From Swaminathania salitolerans (GTDB lineage Bacteria; Pseudomonadota; Alphaproteobacteria; Acetobacterales; Acetobacteraceae), in assembly GCF_007988945.1 (NCBI RefSeq), contig NZ_BJVC01000006.1:1-64000 (forward strand): 64,000 bases of DNA, written 5' to 3'. Shown here in pieces: positions 1 to 8,280 of this stretch (positions are counted from its first letter, which is position 1; every line of letters starts with the position of its first letter). The translations under genes and the position numbers were made by a program. A model generated the notes under the pieces. The model saw only the letters and a program-made list of their open reading frames with translations, was not told the origin of the DNA and did not search any database.

Positions 1-471
1 TGAAACGGAACGCACAGGGATCGGCGGCGGCGACGCGCCTGTGCAATGAAGTGTCATAATTTGTGTGTTGGTTTTTCAGGCCCATGAGGACCAATTGAGC
101 GTTCATGGCGACGATACGAATTCGGAGCGGCTCCCCTGACCCCTCTCACTCCCGGGAGATGCGGCGCGCGCTCGGCTTGAACGGGTTCGCCCCCCGCATC
201 GCTGAAACCGGGAAGCGGAGGTTTCGGCCCTTTCCGGGGACGTTCGACCACCCGAACGCCCCGGATGTTTCCTCATCCTCCACACGTTGCCGGGCGGGGC
301 CGGTCGGGATCGGAGAGTCAAAAGCCTTGCAATCCGGCCCGTCCATCCCGACAAACACCCCGGATCGATGAAGTCCTTCATCCGTCCCGAAGATTGCAGC
401 ACGAAGAACGAGCGGGCCTCAGGGACCCTCGCCCGGCGCGCTGCCCAAGCGAAACCTGGTAGCCATTCTCA
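1..471. other. Leading stretch without a supported gene
   Basis: I see no convincing coding region here. Both strands carry only short open frames that overlap one another and match no family I recognise. Two plus-strand frames are open from the left edge and stop at 47-49 (TGA) and 57-59 (TAA), so the last 15-18 codons of an upstream gene could lie here, but nothing distinguishes either frame. The stretch probably holds the promoter and leader of the gene starting at 472. No clear hairpin followed by a T-run was found. Confidence 0.5.
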
Positions 472-1605
472 ATGCTGAAGATCGCCTTTCCCTATATCGC
501 CCAACCCCATCAGACGTTGCATTCCCTCCCGATCGCTATGGAAATCGCCTCGCGGCACCCCGATACGGAAGTGCATGTCGCCTGCACGACGGAAGCTCAT
601 CTGGATTATGCCAAGACGCTGAGCGCGCTCTACCCCCAGGCGAAGGCGCGATTCGACCTCCTGCGCATGCCGGATTTCCTGCGTCGTGGCATCGAGCGGT
701 CAGGACCGGGAGTGCTGGGCAAGATGGCGAGCCTGTTTTTCAACCGCGATTATTTCTCGCGCTTCGAAGCCATCGTCGTGCCTGAGCGGACTTCGCTCTA
801 TCTCCGCCGGATGGGCATTCGCAAGCCGCGTCTTATCTGGACCCGTCATGGAGCGGGCGATCGCGCGATCGGATTCGCCCGCGACGTCAAGGAATTCGAT
901 TTCGTGCTGCTTTCGGGCAAGAAGATCGAGGAACGCCTTCTGTCCCAGGGGGCGATCAGTCCCGGGCGCTACTATCGGGGATCCTACGCGAAATTCGACA
1001 TCGTCCGACGCATGGCGCGCGCGCGTCCGGCTCTCTTCGACAACGACCGTCCGACTGTCCTCTATAATCCGCATTTTTCGCCCAAACTCTCCTCCTGGCC
1101 GGTCATGGGCGAACAAGTGCTCGATTATTTCGCGAAACAGGACCGCTACAACCTCATTTTCGCTCCTCATTATCGCCTTTTCGACAAGCATCGTCAGGAA
1201 GGCGAGCAGCTGGTCAGGCGTTTTTCGCATCTCGATCACATGCTGATCGATCCAGGCAGCCCGCGCAGCATCGACATGACCTATACGATGGCAGCCGATC
1301 TCTATCTTGGGGATGTCAGCTCACAGGTTGCGGAATTTCTCGTCCGCCCCCGTCCCTGCCTGTTCCTCAACGCCCATCACACAGCCTGGAAAAACGACCG
1401 GAACTATCATTTCTGGCATCTCGGGAACGTGCTCGACACGCTGGACGGCTTCGGATCGGCGCTCGATTCTGCTGTGACAAATCATGACGAATTTCTTGAG
1501 GCGCAGCGGCAATATATACTAGAGACCTTCGAATTCAGCGACGACGGTCCGACCGCCCCCGGGGCAGCCGATGCCATCGTCGATTATCTTCGCAATGCGG
1601 CCTAA
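472..1605 (+). CDS. CDP-glycerol glycerophosphotransferase-like GT-B protein of the sphingolipid cluster
   Basis: 377 aa, cytoplasmic, no signal peptide or membrane segment. It begins with a beta-strand typical of GT-B folds (MLKIAFPYIAQPHQT). The C-terminal half has the pattern seen in CDP-glycerol:polyglycerophosphate glycerophosphotransferases: NPHFSPKLSSW near 198, FAPHYRLFDKH near 230, then DMTYTMAADLYLGDVSSQVAEFL near 267, where the Asp-Val-Ser-Ser stretch resembles the nucleotide-binding end of that family. It is followed within 83 bp by an acyl-AMP ligase, an ACP and serine palmitoyltransferase on the same strand, so a role in building or decorating a sphingolipid head group is inferred. 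Substrate and product are unknown; a glycosyltransferase is the main alternative. Confidence 0.6.
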   Translation: MLKIAFPYIAQPHQTLHSLPIAMEIASRHPDTEVHVACTTEAHLDYAKTLSALYPQAKARFDLLRMPDFLRRGIERSGPGVLGKMASLFFNRDYFSRFEAIVVPERTSLYLRRMGIRKPRLIWTRHGAGDRAIGFARDVKEFDFVLLSGKKIEERLLSQGAISPGRYYRGSYAKFDIVRRMARARPALFDNDRPTVLYNPHFSPKLSSWPVMGEQVLDYFAKQDRYNLIFAPHYRLFDKHRQEGEQLVRRFSHLDHMLIDPGSPRSIDMTYTMAADLYLGDVSSQVAEFLVRPRPCLFLNAHHTAWKNDRNYHFWHLGNVLDTLDGFGSALDSAVTNHDEFLEAQRQYILETFEFSDDGPTAPGAADAIVDYLRNAA

Positions 1606-1687
1606 CAGTTTCACCCGCGAATTCCGCGGATCTTTCGAGACGGCATCCGGTTCGCCGCACACAGAAAAGCAGAGCAGACACACAGAA

Positions 1688-3427
1688 ATGACGCCCGACC
1701 TTACGCCTGTTCCTACCGCATCGAACCAGAAGCGCCGCCATGGCGATTTCCCGACGTTCGCCGCTGCTCTGGATTACGCGGCGGAGGGAACGGCGGGATT
1801 CAACATCTATAACGGTCGCGGCCAGCTTCTGGAGGCCCTGCCCTATCGCACGCTGCGGGTTCAGGCGATCGAGACGGCACAGCGTCTCCTCGGCACCGGT
1901 CTGGAACGCGGCGATCGCGTCGCCATCGTTGCGGAAAGCGATGGCGATTTCGCCCGCATCTTTTTCGGCTGCCAGTATGCGGGGCTCGTTCCGGCACCTC
2001 TGCCTCTTCCCATCGCCTTCGGCGGACGGGATGCCTATATCGGCACGCTCAGGGGAATGATCTCGGCTTCCGGCGCGCGTGCTGTCGTCGTGCCCGATCT
2101 GATCAACTCCTGGACGCAGGATATCGTGGACGGCCTCGATCTGGCCTTCGGCGGTTCGCCCGCTTCCCTGCTCGCCTGCCCGCTCCTCGACCGCGCCCTT
2201 CCGCAGATCGACGAGAACGATCTTTCCTATCTCCAGTTCTCGTCCGGCAGCACGCGCTTCCCCATGGGCGTGGCCGTGACGCAGAAGGCCGGAATGGCGA
2301 ATGCGCGCTCGATCGCCCGCGATGGTCTGCAGGTGACGGAAACCGGAGACCGCTGCGTGTCCTGGCTGCCGCTCTACCATGACATGGGGCTGGTCGGGTT
2401 CTTCCTGACCCCCATGACATGCCAGCTCACGGTAGATCTCCTCCCGACGCGGGAATTCGCCAGGCGTCCGCATGTCTGGCTGGACCTGATCAGCCGCAAT
2501 CGCGGCACCATCGCCTACAGCCCGAGCTTCGGATACGAACTCTGCGCCCGGCGCCCTGTCACCGGGACGCTCGATCTGTCCTGCTGGCGGATCGCGGGGA
2601 TCGGGGGCGACATGATCCGTCACCACATTCTCGAGACCTTCGCAGAGCGTTTCGGTGCCTTCGGCTTCGACGCAAGAGCCTTCGTGGCCAGCTACGGCAT
2701 GGCCGAGGCCACGCTCGCCATCAGCTTCGCGCCGCTCGACACCGGCATCGTGACGGATACGATCGATCTGCGTCATCTCGAAACAGACGGCATTGCGCGC
2801 CCCTCCGACGATCCCTCTCACGCGCTGCGCACTTTCGTTCTCTGCGGCGCGGCACTCCCCGAGCACGAGATCCAGGTGCGCAGCCCGGACGGCGCGCTCC
2901 TCCCCGACCGTCATGTCGGCATGGTCTATGTGCGCGGACCGAGCCTCATGCGGGGCTATTTCGGACGCCCGGCCGAGACGGAAGAGGTTCTCGACAACGA
3001 AGGCTGGCTCAATACCGGCGATCTCGGCTATGTGCTCGACGGCCAGATCGTCATCACGGGGCGTGCGAAGGACCTGATCATCATCAACGGACGCAATATC
3101 TGGCCGCAGGACCTCGAATGGTCGGCCGAGCACGAAATTTCCACCCTGCGCTCGCGCGATGTCGCGGTTTTCGCGGTCGAGGAGGAAGCGGGCGAACGCG
3201 TTGTCGCGCTCATCCAGTGTCGCGCGTCGAATGACGAGGACAGATCCCGGCTGAAGGAGGAAACGATCGGCCTGTTCCGTCGTCAGCACGGGATCGAGGT
3301 GGACGTGATCCTCGTTCCCCCTCATACGCTGCCTCAGACATCCTCCGGCAAGCTGACCCGTGCGAAAGCCAAGGCGATGCTCCTCGCCGGTCAGTTCGAG
3401 ATCGCCTCGAGCGATACCGCGGCCTGA
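1688..3427 (+). CDS. Fatty acyl-AMP ligase / acyl-ACP synthetase of the sphingolipid cluster
   Basis: 579 aa member of the ANL adenylate-forming superfamily. The ATP P-loop SSGST lies near residue 183, YGMAEA near 336, NTGDLGY near 442, and the hinge with its C-terminal subdomain (GRAKDLIIINGRNIWPQDLE) near 458. The substrate region resembles fatty acyl-AMP ligases, which load a fatty acid onto ACP rather than CoA. The next gene is an ACP and the one after is serine palmitoyltransferase, so it probably charges that ACP with the acyl chain condensed with serine. Caulobacter carries a comparable synthetase-ACP-Spt group for ceramide synthesis. The frame is open further upstream, overlapping the previous gene, but ATG 1688 gives the normal N-terminus. 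AMP ligase versus CoA ligase cannot be settled here. Confidence 0.85.
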   Translation: MTPDLTPVPTASNQKRRHGDFPTFAAALDYAAEGTAGFNIYNGRGQLLEALPYRTLRVQAIETAQRLLGTGLERGDRVAIVAESDGDFARIFFGCQYAGLVPAPLPLPIAFGGRDAYIGTLRGMISASGARAVVVPDLINSWTQDIVDGLDLAFGGSPASLLACPLLDRALPQIDENDLSYLQFSSGSTRFPMGVAVTQKAGMANARSIARDGLQVTETGDRCVSWLPLYHDMGLVGFFLTPMTCQLTVDLLPTREFARRPHVWLDLISRNRGTIAYSPSFGYELCARRPVTGTLDLSCWRIAGIGGDMIRHHILETFAERFGAFGFDARAFVASYGMAEATLAISFAPLDTGIVTDTIDLRHLETDGIARPSDDPSHALRTFVLCGAALPEHEIQVRSPDGALLPDRHVGMVYVRGPSLMRGYFGRPAETEEVLDNEGWLNTGDLGYVLDGQIVITGRAKDLIIINGRNIWPQDLEWSAEHEISTLRSRDVAVFAVEEEAGERVVALIQCRASNDEDRSRLKEETIGLFRRQHGIEVDVILVPPHTLPQTSSGKLTRAKAKAMLLAGQFEIASSDTAA

Positions 3428-3549
3428 GCCTCGTCGTCAGGCCGGACCCGGCTTTCCCGCGGGTCTGGCCATCCGGTTACAGCTATCGCATAAGCTGACA
3501 TCATCTGCTCGCGCATCGCGCCCGAACGCAGTCTAAGCGGAGAGTTCCT

Positions 3550-3804
3550 ATGACCGATACGGTCGAATCCATCTCGTCCATGATCGTGGAGAAATTGCTG
3601 GCCAACCCGAAAGTGCCGCGCGATATCGATGGAAACAGCAAGATCGTCGAAGACCTCGCCTTCGACTCCCTCGCCGTCATGAATTTCGTCATGGAGATCG
3701 AGGACGAGCTCGACGTCTCGGTTCCTCTCGACAAGCTGGCCGATATCCGGACGATCAACGATCTCGCCACCTGCCTTGCGGCACTCAAGTCGGGCGCTCA
3801 CTGA
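3550..3804 (+). CDS. Dedicated acyl carrier protein (sphingolipid pathway)
   Basis: 84 aa, acidic, helical. The 4'-phosphopantetheine attachment serine is in DLAFDSLAVMNF near residue 40. It differs clearly from the housekeeping AcpP encoded at 18316-18555, whose motif is [10 protein letters not shown]. It lies 122 bp after the acyl-AMP ligase and its stop codon is 2 bp before the GTG start of serine palmitoyltransferase, so translation of the two is probably coupled. The inferred role is to carry the fatty acyl group from the ligase to serine palmitoyltransferase, matching the dedicated ACP beside Spt in other sphingolipid-producing alphaproteobacteria. The start ATG at 3550 follows a GGAGAG-type ribosome binding site. 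Confidence 0.9.
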   Translation: MTDTVESISSMIVEKLLANPKVPRDIDGNSKIVEDLAFDSLAVMNFVMEIEDELDVSVPLDKLADIRTINDLATCLAALKSGAH

Positions 3805-3806
3805 CC

Positions 3807-5000
3807 GTGACGGACATCTTTGCCAAATATGCGGGTCTCAAGGCCGCAGCGGCCGGGCTGACCGCCCACTCGCCGCGCAACCCCTTCGGCGTGGTCATCG
3901 ACCATCCCGTCTCCGCGACGATCGGCGTCATCGAAGGGCGTGAAACCCTTCTGTTCGGCACGAACAACTATCTCGGTCTCAGCCAGTCGAAAGCGGCGGC
4001 AGAGGCCGCCATCGAGACCGTGCGCCGCGAAGGCGTCGGCACAACAGGCTCGCGTATCGCCAACGGGACCTTTGCGCTGCATCGTGCGCTCGAGACGCGT
4101 CTTGCGGAGATCTTCCGGCGTCGCCACTGCATGATCTTCTCGACCGGATACCAGGCCAATCTGGGGGCGATCTCCGCTCTGGCCGGGAAAGACGATGTGC
4201 TTCTTCTGGATGCGGACAGCCATGCCAGCATCTATGACGCCAGCCGTCTCGGCTACGCCCAGGTCATCCGGTTCCGGCATAACGACCCGGCGGATCTCGA
4301 CCGGCGTCTCGCGCGTCTGAAGGACCATCAGGGTGCGAAGCTCGTCGTCGTCGAAGGGATCTATTCGATGACCGGCAACGTCGCTCCCATGCGCGAATTC
4401 GCCGAGGTCAAGAAGAAGCACGGCGCCTATCTCCTTGCTGACGAAGCCCATTCTTTCGGGGTTCTCGGCGAGCACGGCCGCGGCGTGGCCGAAAGAGACG
4501 GCTGCGAGGACGATGTCGATTTCGTGGTCGGCACGTTTTCCAAAAGCCTCGGCACGGTCGGGGGATATTGCGTTTCGAATCTCGACGGTCTCGAGCTCAT
4601 CCGCCTTTGCTCACGCCCCTATATGTTCACCGCGTCTCTCCCTCCCGAGATCATCGCGGCGACCCTCGCGGCGCTGGACGAAATGCAGGCGCGGCCCGAG
4701 CTGCGCAAACAGCTCCAGGCCAATGCCGGACAGCTCAATCGCGGCCTCCATAAGCTCGGCCTCAAAACCAGCGCCCATGTCAGCCCGGTCGTCGCGGTTA
4801 CGCTCGAAACGGTCGATCAGGCGCTCGCCTTCTGGAATCGCCTCCTGGAACTGGGCGTGTACGTAAATCTCTCCCTTCCTCCGGCGACCCCGGATCAGCA
4901 CCCTCTCCTGCGCTGCTCCGTCATGGCCGTACATACGCCAGAGGAAATCGACCGCGCCCTTCAGGTCTTTGGTCAGGTAAAGGCCGAAATCCTGGGCTGA
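3807..5000 (+). CDS. spt: Serine palmitoyltransferase (alpha-oxoamine synthase family)
   Basis: 397 aa fold-type I PLP enzyme. It condenses serine with a long-chain acyl thioester to 3-ketosphinganine, the first step of sphingolipid synthesis. Visible landmarks are NNYLGLS near 52, GTTGSRIANG near 77, the cofactor motif LLADEAHSFG near 210, and the PLP lysine in TFSKSLGTVGGY near 244. Length fits bacterial soluble Spt. The family also contains KBL, BioF and HemA; the preceding ACP and acyl-AMP ligase make Spt the best assignment rather than BioF. Start is GTG at 3807, 2 bp after the ACP stop. Ceramide synthase and ketosphinganine reductase were not found in this window and must be elsewhere. 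Confidence 0.88.
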   Translation: MTDIFAKYAGLKAAAAGLTAHSPRNPFGVVIDHPVSATIGVIEGRETLLFGTNNYLGLSQSKAAAEAAIETVRREGVGTTGSRIANGTFALHRALETRLAEIFRRRHCMIFSTGYQANLGAISALAGKDDVLLLDADSHASIYDASRLGYAQVIRFRHNDPADLDRRLARLKDHQGAKLVVVEGIYSMTGNVAPMREFAEVKKKHGAYLLADEAHSFGVLGEHGRGVAERDGCEDDVDFVVGTFSKSLGTVGGYCVSNLDGLELIRLCSRPYMFTASLPPEIIAATLAALDEMQARPELRKQLQANAGQLNRGLHKLGLKTSAHVSPVVAVTLETVDQALAFWNRLLELGVYVNLSLPPATPDQHPLLRCSVMAVHTPEEIDRALQVFGQVKAEILG

Positions 5001-5046
5001 CGCGCTCGCGTCATCCCGCTCGACCCCGTTTCTTCGCGTAAAACTG

Positions 5047-5084
5047 CCCTCCCCCCGGAACAGGTTTCCTTCCCGGGCGGAGGG
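5047..5084. terminator. Hairpin between convergent genes
   Basis: A 12-bp stem with one mismatch (5047-5058 pairing with 5073-5084, 14-nt loop) sits between the convergent ends of the serine palmitoyltransferase gene and the nucleotidyltransferase-like gene. There is no clear T-run on either side, so intrinsic termination is uncertain. Confidence 0.3.
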
Positions 5085-5106
5085 AGAGGGACACGACGGA
5101 TCGACG

Positions 5107-6216
5107 CTATTTCGGGCGGCCGGTCATTCCGGCACGAAGAATCGTACGCGCGCGCCACAGAAGACGCGGGAGACATACAAGCGGGTGCCGCGCCTCGAAC
5201 GGAGAGAGCGCGAGCGAAAACCCGCTATGACGTTCGATCTTCCATGCCAGATAGGCAGCGCCGTTCCGGAACGTGAAAGCCGCCTTGATCAGTCGTGCGA
5301 TGTTGCGCCAGCGTCCACGGCGCGCCATGCGCTCCCAGCGGCGGAGCGCGCGCGCCTTGCGGCCCGGATCCAGCAAGGGCACGAGAGTACCTGAAGAACC
5401 TTCCCGCGCGCGGATCCCTCCCGCCTGCCATGCGGGCAAGGTCAGGGCGGCATATCGCTGCTCGTATCCCGCCATGAGCACCGCATTCCGTCCGGCCGCT
5501 TCCACACGCAGCTCGGCGCGATAGGTGCGCTGGAACAGGGTGGTCCACCATGCCTCGGGAGGGGCCTCACCGGGACCGAGCCGCGCGGCCCAGCCTGCCG
5601 CCGTCACCACGCAGGCACGGACCACGCCGAGCACGGCATCGGCTGCGCGGGGACCATCGACCCAGACCAGCCGCACCGGCTGGCAGAACCGCGCCCAAAG
5701 GGTCGTATCGACAGAACGGGGAGAAGCCCCCGCCCTGAACTGCCCGAGCGTGAGAACGGCAATCTTGGCACGCAATGTAACGCCCTCGATTTCATGCTCG
5801 GCATAAAAGACATTGGGGGGAAGCAGGGCGTTCCCGAGCCTGGCCAGAGTGCTGGCCGGCCAGTCCGTCAACCGGTCGAGCACCACATAGAAATCGAACA
5901 GACCATCGGGATCGAAGCGACGCAGCCCCGAACCGTAGAAAAGCACGGCAAGCGGTCGGGCCGATCCCAGGATCCGCGTGACGAGGGCAGAAATCCGTGG
6001 ATCGACAGGCGTCGAAAGCTCTTCGATCAGGATCGGATCCAGACCGGGATGGCCCCCTTCCCCATGCGAAGACGGGCCGCGCGAAGTCGGGTCTTGCGAG
6101 GACTGGCCATGCGAGGACGCATCATGTGCGCGCCCGGAGTCGTACCCGGTGTCGCGCCCGGAGTCGCGTCCGGTATAGCGCCCGCTATGCCGTGCATGGC
6201 TGCGACCGTCAGTCAT
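5107..6216 (-). CDS. Nucleotidyltransferase-like protein, possible phosphatidate/ceramide-phosphate cytidylyltransferase
   Basis: 369 aa. After a low-complexity N-terminus comes a polymerase-beta-type nucleotidyltransferase signature, LFYGSGLRRFDPDGLFDFYV near residue 95. The second acidic position expected in the D-x-D/E pattern is Tyr, so catalysis is uncertain. The rest is Arg/Ala-rich with no clear membrane span. The start at 6216 overlaps the stop of the lipid kinase by 8 bp (ATGACTGA), so the two are translationally coupled. With a kinase upstream and Spt convergent, it may activate a phosphorylated lipid with CTP or otherwise modify a head group; this is inference. The first ~60 residues contain 4-residue repeats (Gly-Arg-Asp-Ser type) encoded by 12-bp DNA repeats. 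Confidence 0.55.
   Translation of the reverse strand: MTDGRSHARHSGRYTGRDSGRDTGYDSGRAHDASSHGQSSQDPTSRGPSSHGEGGHPGLDPILIEELSTPVDPRISALVTRILGSARPLAVLFYGSGLRRFDPDGLFDFYVVLDRLTDWPASTLARLGNALLPPNVFYAEHEIEGVTLRAKIAVLTLGQFRAGASPRSVDTTLWARFCQPVRLVWVDGPRAADAVLGVVRACVVTAAGWAARLGPGEAPPEAWWTTLFQRTYRAELRVEAAGRNAVLMAGYEQRYAALTLPAWQAGGIRAREGSSGTLVPLLDPGRKARALRRWERMARRGRWRNIARLIKAAFTFRNGAAYLAWKIERHSGFSLALSPFEARHPLVCLPRLLWRARTILRAGMTGRPK
6137..6184. repeat. Four 12-bp tandem units
   Basis: Four imperfect 12-bp units (first unit gagtcgtacccg) lie inside the 5' end of the nucleotidyltransferase-like gene. They encode a Tyr/Asp-Thr/Ser-Gly-Arg repeat in its non-conserved N-terminal tail. Unit length keeps the reading frame. 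Confidence 0.85.
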
Positions 6217-7246
6217 GGATGAAACCGAATTCCGGCCCTTCCGAAAGGACGATCCTGCCATCGCCCCCCGGAGAGAAACGCTCGCCGTCGATAACGAAAT
6301 CGCTGGCGCAGGTAAGGATCATCCGTCCGGCGCGACCGCTGGCATAATCGGGAGCCTCCCGCAGCCACTCCGGTGCCCGCCCGCGCAGAAGCGCGAGTGT
6401 CGCCCGGATCAGCCGTCTGGGGTGATCCGCCACATTGAGGAAATGCACGCCGTCGCTGCGCGCGGCCCCCGTATTCCAGAAGGGCCAGATTCCGAGATTG
6501 AGCTTCTGCAGCGCCGTCGAAAGAAAGAGGAAGCTGTTGCCCCCGATCGTCGAGCCGTCTTCCAGCTCGATCGTGAGCGCATCGCCGCGCAGCCAGGTTT
6601 CGCGCTGGCGCTTCCACAGAAGGCTGCCGAAAGCGCCGATCAGCGTCACGCCCACGGCGAGATTATGCGGCGCGTAACGCAGGACGTGAGGAGAATGGGC
6701 GATCGCGATTGCGCGCGCATAGCCGGTGCTGCCCTGGAACATCCCCAGACGTGGCGCGGACCCGGCATTCGGCCAGGTAACCTGCAACGGGCGACGACGG
6801 GTCCGGGGGAGCGTCTCTCCCTGCCGGTAGAGCTGGAGCAGGGCATCGATCCCGCGTCGGGAAAACCCGAGATCCTGCGCGATCAGGTTGGTATTTCCCG
6901 AAGGGAAGATCGCAAGTTCCGGCAGCGCATCGGGACGATAGGCATGCGCGATCGCCGTCATCACGTCGCTCACCGTTCCGTCTCCGCCATTGATGGCGAT
7001 GACATGAACGTCGCGACGCGCGAGATCGGCGACCATGGCGCTCATCTGGTCATGCGAGGATGGAACGAGAAAGGCATCGCCCAGAAGCCGACGCGCCTGA
7101 CGCGCGAACGTCCTGCCATCCCGCCTGTTCCTGCGACTGCGCGGATTATGAATCAGAGCGAAGCGCACGGCAGTATCATTTATGTTACGGTTGTCCCTAG
7201 AGCCTGACGGAACATCAGGGATCCGCCTTGCGCGGCGCCATAGCAT
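6209..7246 (-). CDS. Diacylglycerol kinase family lipid kinase
   Basis: 345 aa from ATG 7246. The catalytic domain of the DAGK/sphingosine kinase/YegS superfamily is clear: IHNPRSR near 32, the nucleotide-binding INGGDGTVSDV near 84, and FPSGNTNLIAQDLGF near 113. The C-terminal beta domain ends in DGERFSPGGDGRIVLSEG. It transfers phosphate from ATP to a lipid hydroxyl. Given the neighbouring serine palmitoyltransferase, ceramide or sphingoid base is a plausible substrate; diacylglycerol is the alternative. The family core usually begins close to the IHNP strand, so GTG 7168 is a credible shorter start (about 319 aa); no good ribosome binding site precedes 7246. It is coupled to the nucleotidyltransferase-like gene downstream. 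Confidence 0.8.
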   Translation of the reverse strand: MLWRRARRIPDVPSGSRDNRNINDTAVRFALIHNPRSRRNRRDGRTFARQARRLLGDAFLVPSSHDQMSAMVADLARRDVHVIAINGGDGTVSDVMTAIAHAYRPDALPELAIFPSGNTNLIAQDLGFSRRGIDALLQLYRQGETLPRTRRRPLQVTWPNAGSAPRLGMFQGSTGYARAIAIAHSPHVLRYAPHNLAVGVTLIGAFGSLLWKRQRETWLRGDALTIELEDGSTIGGNSFLFLSTALQKLNLGIWPFWNTGAARSDGVHFLNVADHPRRLIRATLALLRGRAPEWLREAPDYASGRAGRMILTCASDFVIDGERFSPGGDGRIVLSEGPEFGFIHD

Positions 7247-7354
7247 GACTTAGGCAGCGGGACCAGAAACCGATTGGTCATTTTTCGACCGGTTCCGGTT
7301 TGCGGCCCGGCGCTCCATGAGGGTTCCGATCCGTCGTGAGGGAGTTTTGACAGA

Positions 7355-8278
7355 GTGATGACCCCGAATGCGCCTTTGAAACCGAGCGCTTCATCTCCGG
7401 TCGTTCTGGCCCATATCTCCGATGTGCATCTTCCCCCTCCCTCTCCGCTTCCGGGCTGGCGCTCCTTTTGCAACAAGCGCCTTCTCAGCCTCGCTTCCTG
7501 GAAGAGACACCGGAGCCATCGTCATCTCCGCACGCTCTCCGACGAGATCCTGGGCGATATCGCACGTCTTCATCCGGATCTGATTCTCAATACCGGAGAT
7601 CTGACCAATTTCGGTCTCACCGAGGAATTCCAGCAGGGCGCGGCATGGCTGCGGCGCCTGCCGCGACCGGGGCTGATCGTTCCGGGCAATCACGATGCCA
7701 TGGTCGGACAGAGCTGGCAGGACGGCGCCGGTCTCTGGTCGGAATGGATGGAACGATGCGGGGAAGACGACTTCCCCTATTGCAGGCGCTTTGGCGAGAT
7801 TGCCGTCATCGGCGTCAACAGCGCCGTTTCCACCCCGCCTTTCATGGCCTGCGGTCGCGTCGGCGCGGAGCAGCGTGCACGGCTGGCCCGGTTGCTGGAC
7901 GAGACCCGGTCTCTCTGCCGGATCGTCATGATCCATCATCCGCCACGGCGCGGCCTCGTGCCCTGGCGCAAATCCCTGCTCGATCATCGCAGAACCGCAG
8001 GCGTGATCGCGCGGCACGGGGCTGCCCTGGTGCTTCACGGTCACTCGCACGATGGGACAATCGCCGCGATCCCCGGCTCGGCCATCCCGCTCGTCGGGGT
8101 GGCGTCCGCGTCGCTTCGTTCCTCCAGATCCTGGCGCCAGGCGGGATGGAACCGTATCGCCGTGCGACGCGACATCGGGGGGAGCTGGGAAATCGATCTC
8201 GATCAGCGATGTTTCTCGCCTGACGATGGATGGCACATCCTGCGGCGCCGGCACTGGTCGATCCGGGCGGAAAGCTGA
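7355..8278 (+). CDS. Metallophosphoesterase
   Basis: 307 aa calcineurin-like phosphoesterase. The five metal/catalytic blocks are visible: ISDVH near 21, NTGDLTNFG near 81, PGNHDAM near 110, IHHPPRRG near 192, and HGHSHDG near 228. No signal peptide, so a cytoplasmic enzyme. It is transcribed divergently from the lipid kinase and its stop is 2 bp before lptF. Its position between sphingolipid and LPS export genes suggests a phosphate is removed from an envelope-lipid intermediate, comparable with LpxH/LpxG-type enzymes, but the sequence does not give the substrate. A second ATG at 7358 is equally possible. Confidence 0.8.
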   Translation: MMTPNAPLKPSASSPVVLAHISDVHLPPPSPLPGWRSFCNKRLLSLASWKRHRSHRHLRTLSDEILGDIARLHPDLILNTGDLTNFGLTEEFQQGAAWLRRLPRPGLIVPGNHDAMVGQSWQDGAGLWSEWMERCGEDDFPYCRRFGEIAVIGVNSAVSTPPFMACGRVGAEQRARLARLLDETRSLCRIVMIHHPPRRGLVPWRKSLLDHRRTAGVIARHGAALVLHGHSHDGTIAAIPGSAIPLVGVASASLRSSRSWRQAGWNRIAVRRDIGGSWEIDLDQRCFSPDDGWHILRRRHWSIRAES

Positions 8279-8280
8279 CG

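Noticed and set aside
1535-3325. A 596-codon minus-strand frame
   Set aside because: Antisense to the acyl-AMP ligase gene and of low-complexity composition.
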